Source: Neoalteromonas arenosi (GTDB taxonomy: Bacteria > Pseudomonadota > Gammaproteobacteria > Enterobacterales > Alteromonadaceae). Taken from it: a stretch of 64,000 bases of DNA. This document shows positions 63,298-64,000 of this stretch, piece by piece. Location of the stretch: assembly GCF_030362855.1 (NCBI RefSeq), contig NZ_JAUCBP010000001.1, forward strand, positions 365,687 through 429,686, read 5' to 3'. A program made the translations under genes and the position numbers. Position 1 is the first letter of the stretch; each line of letters starts with the position of its first letter. The notes under the pieces are model-generated. The model made no database searches, was not told where the DNA came from, and saw only the letters and a program-made list of their open reading frames with translations.

Positions 63298-63848
63298 GCC
63301 TCTGCTAAATATTCATCCTTTAGCTTGACGTAATTAAGTGCGCTCTGTTTTAGGAACGCAACTTCAGAGTCGGACAGTTTGCGCTTCTGTACCATCGGGT
63401 TACCTACATATAGATACCCCGACTCTAATACCTTGTTAGGTGGCACTACTGTACCTGCGCCGATGAATACATCATCTTGGACGACAGCGCCATCCATTAC
63501 GATCGCCCCCATACCGACCAATATTCGATTGCCAAGAATACAACCGTGCAACATGCATTTATGCCCAACGGTTACGTCATCGCCAATAATTAACGGAAAC
63601 CCTTTAGGGAACTTTTCCGATGTGCGGGTAACGTGCAACACACTACCATCCTGCACATTAGTTCGTTCGCCGATGCGCACGTGGTTTACATCACCGCGTA
63701 CAGCAACCAATGGCCAAATACTGGCATCTTTCTTAATTACGATATCACCGTACATTACCGCGCTATCATCTATATATACATCTTCACCAATTGTCGGGCT
63801 GATCCCTTTATAGCTTTTAATTGTCATTAACAGTTCGCTTAGTTTCAT
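63294..63848 (-). CDS. yrdA: Gamma-carbonic-anhydrase-like hexapeptide protein YrdA
   Basis: A 184-residue left-handed beta-helix protein. Metal-site histidines are in QDGSVLHVT and VTVGHKCMLHGC. It belongs to the YrdA/PaaY/CaiE group. Some members hydrate CO2 and others do not, so activity is uncertain. It reads away from the promoter at the window end. An ATG seven codons in (63827) is a possible alternative start. Confidence 0.92.
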   Translation of the reverse strand: MKLSELLMTIKSYKGISPTIGEDVYIDDSAVMYGDIVIKKDASIWPLVAVRGDVNHVRIGERTNVQDGSVLHVTRTSEKFPKGFPLIIGDDVTVGHKCMLHGCILGNRILVGMGAIVMDGAVVQDDVFIGAGTVVPPNKVLESGYLYVGNPMVQKRKLSDSEVAFLKQSALNYVKLKDEYLAEA

Positions 63849-63914
63849 GGAATAAAATAGGGTTTTGCCTAGTTTAGCATCGCTATTTGGCTATTCTGCA
63901 CACAAACGAACACT

Positions 63915-63968
63915 TTTTTTGATTTTTTTTCAAAAAGCGGTTGACGATGTAAATGATGTCTGTAGAAT
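63915..63968 (+). promoter_or_regulatory. rRNA-operon-type promoter at the window edge
   Basis: TTGACG (63941-63946) and TAGAAT (63963-63968) lie 16 nt apart. A T/A-rich UP-element-like stretch (63915-63935) is upstream and a GC-rich discriminator (GCGCGCT) downstream, as in stringently controlled rRNA promoters. In E. coli the rrnD 16S gene lies beside yrdA, so an rrn operon probably begins just beyond 64000. Confidence 0.7.
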
Positions 63969-64000
63969 GCGCGCTCGCTTCAACGGGAAGACGAAACAAA

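Overview
The window is chromosomal DNA from a gammaproteobacterium, probably aquatic or marine. I cannot name the genus. It carries the replication-origin neighbourhood. Gene order matches classical gammaproteobacterial blocks: atpIBEFHAGDC, parB-parA-rsmG-mnmG, an oriC-like stretch, mioC-mnmE, yidC-yidD-rnpA-rpmH, dnaA-dnaN-recF-gyrB, glyQS, yihI / engB / polA, and trkA-rsmB-fmt-def / dprA-smg-yrdD-hemF-aroE-yrdA. The window ends in an rRNA-type promoter, exactly where E. coli has rrnD next to yrdA. I saw no insertion sequences, prophage, CRISPR arrays or tRNA genes.

Region by region. 1-1.6 kb: end of a persulfide/sulfide detoxification operon (metallo-beta-lactamase-fold enzyme, two YeeE/YedE sulfur transporters, BigR-type dithiol repressor). 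1.66-13.9 kb: an accessory envelope region with a PEP-CTERM protein, an exopolysaccharide operon (wza, chain-length protein, polymerase/ligase, pyruvyl transferase, GT2), a WecG-type glycosyltransferase with an initiating sugar transferase, a LruC-domain secreted protein pair and a DxD glycosyltransferase. Four transcription units here have a sigma-54-type -24/-12 element 20-40 nt upstream of their start codons, so the region looks like one sigma-54 regulon. No exosortase, flippase or sigma-54 activator lies in the window. 13.9-20.9 kb: ATP synthase operon with a clear sigma-70 promoter. 21-33 kb: parAB, rsmG, mnmG, an oriC candidate (25.36-25.84 kb) with two perfect DnaA boxes and 13 GATC sites, a DUF4097 protein, a DnaT-DnaC-like helicase-loader pair, mioC, mnmE, yajQ, yidC, yidD, rnpA and rpmH. 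33-40 kb: dnaA with a possible leader peptide, dnaN, recF (holding two parS sites) and gyrB. 40-50.5 kb: glycyl-tRNA synthetase, tag, yihI, a methyltransferase, cytochrome c4, engB, a Spot 42 (spf) small RNA gene and polA. 51-64 kb: potassium uptake (trkH, trkA), translation start (fmt, def), rsmB, dprA, smg, hemF, ompW with an FNR box, aroE and a gamma-carbonic-anhydrase-like protein.

How it works together. The centre is a replication and segregation hub: DnaA and its boxes, a helicase loader next to the origin, ParA/ParB and their parS sites, clamp, gyrase and PolA. The left end is an inducible surface-polysaccharide module. The observations most worth following are the dnaT-dnaC pair at oriC, the sigma-54 regulon, the spf gene with a possible second transcript behind it, the coupled dnaA leader ORF, the ribosome-site-masking inverted repeat before the DUF4097 gene, the dead sugar-transferase domain fused to a WecG enzyme, and a gene-free strip at 45.7-46.0 kb that looks like an unannotated RNA.
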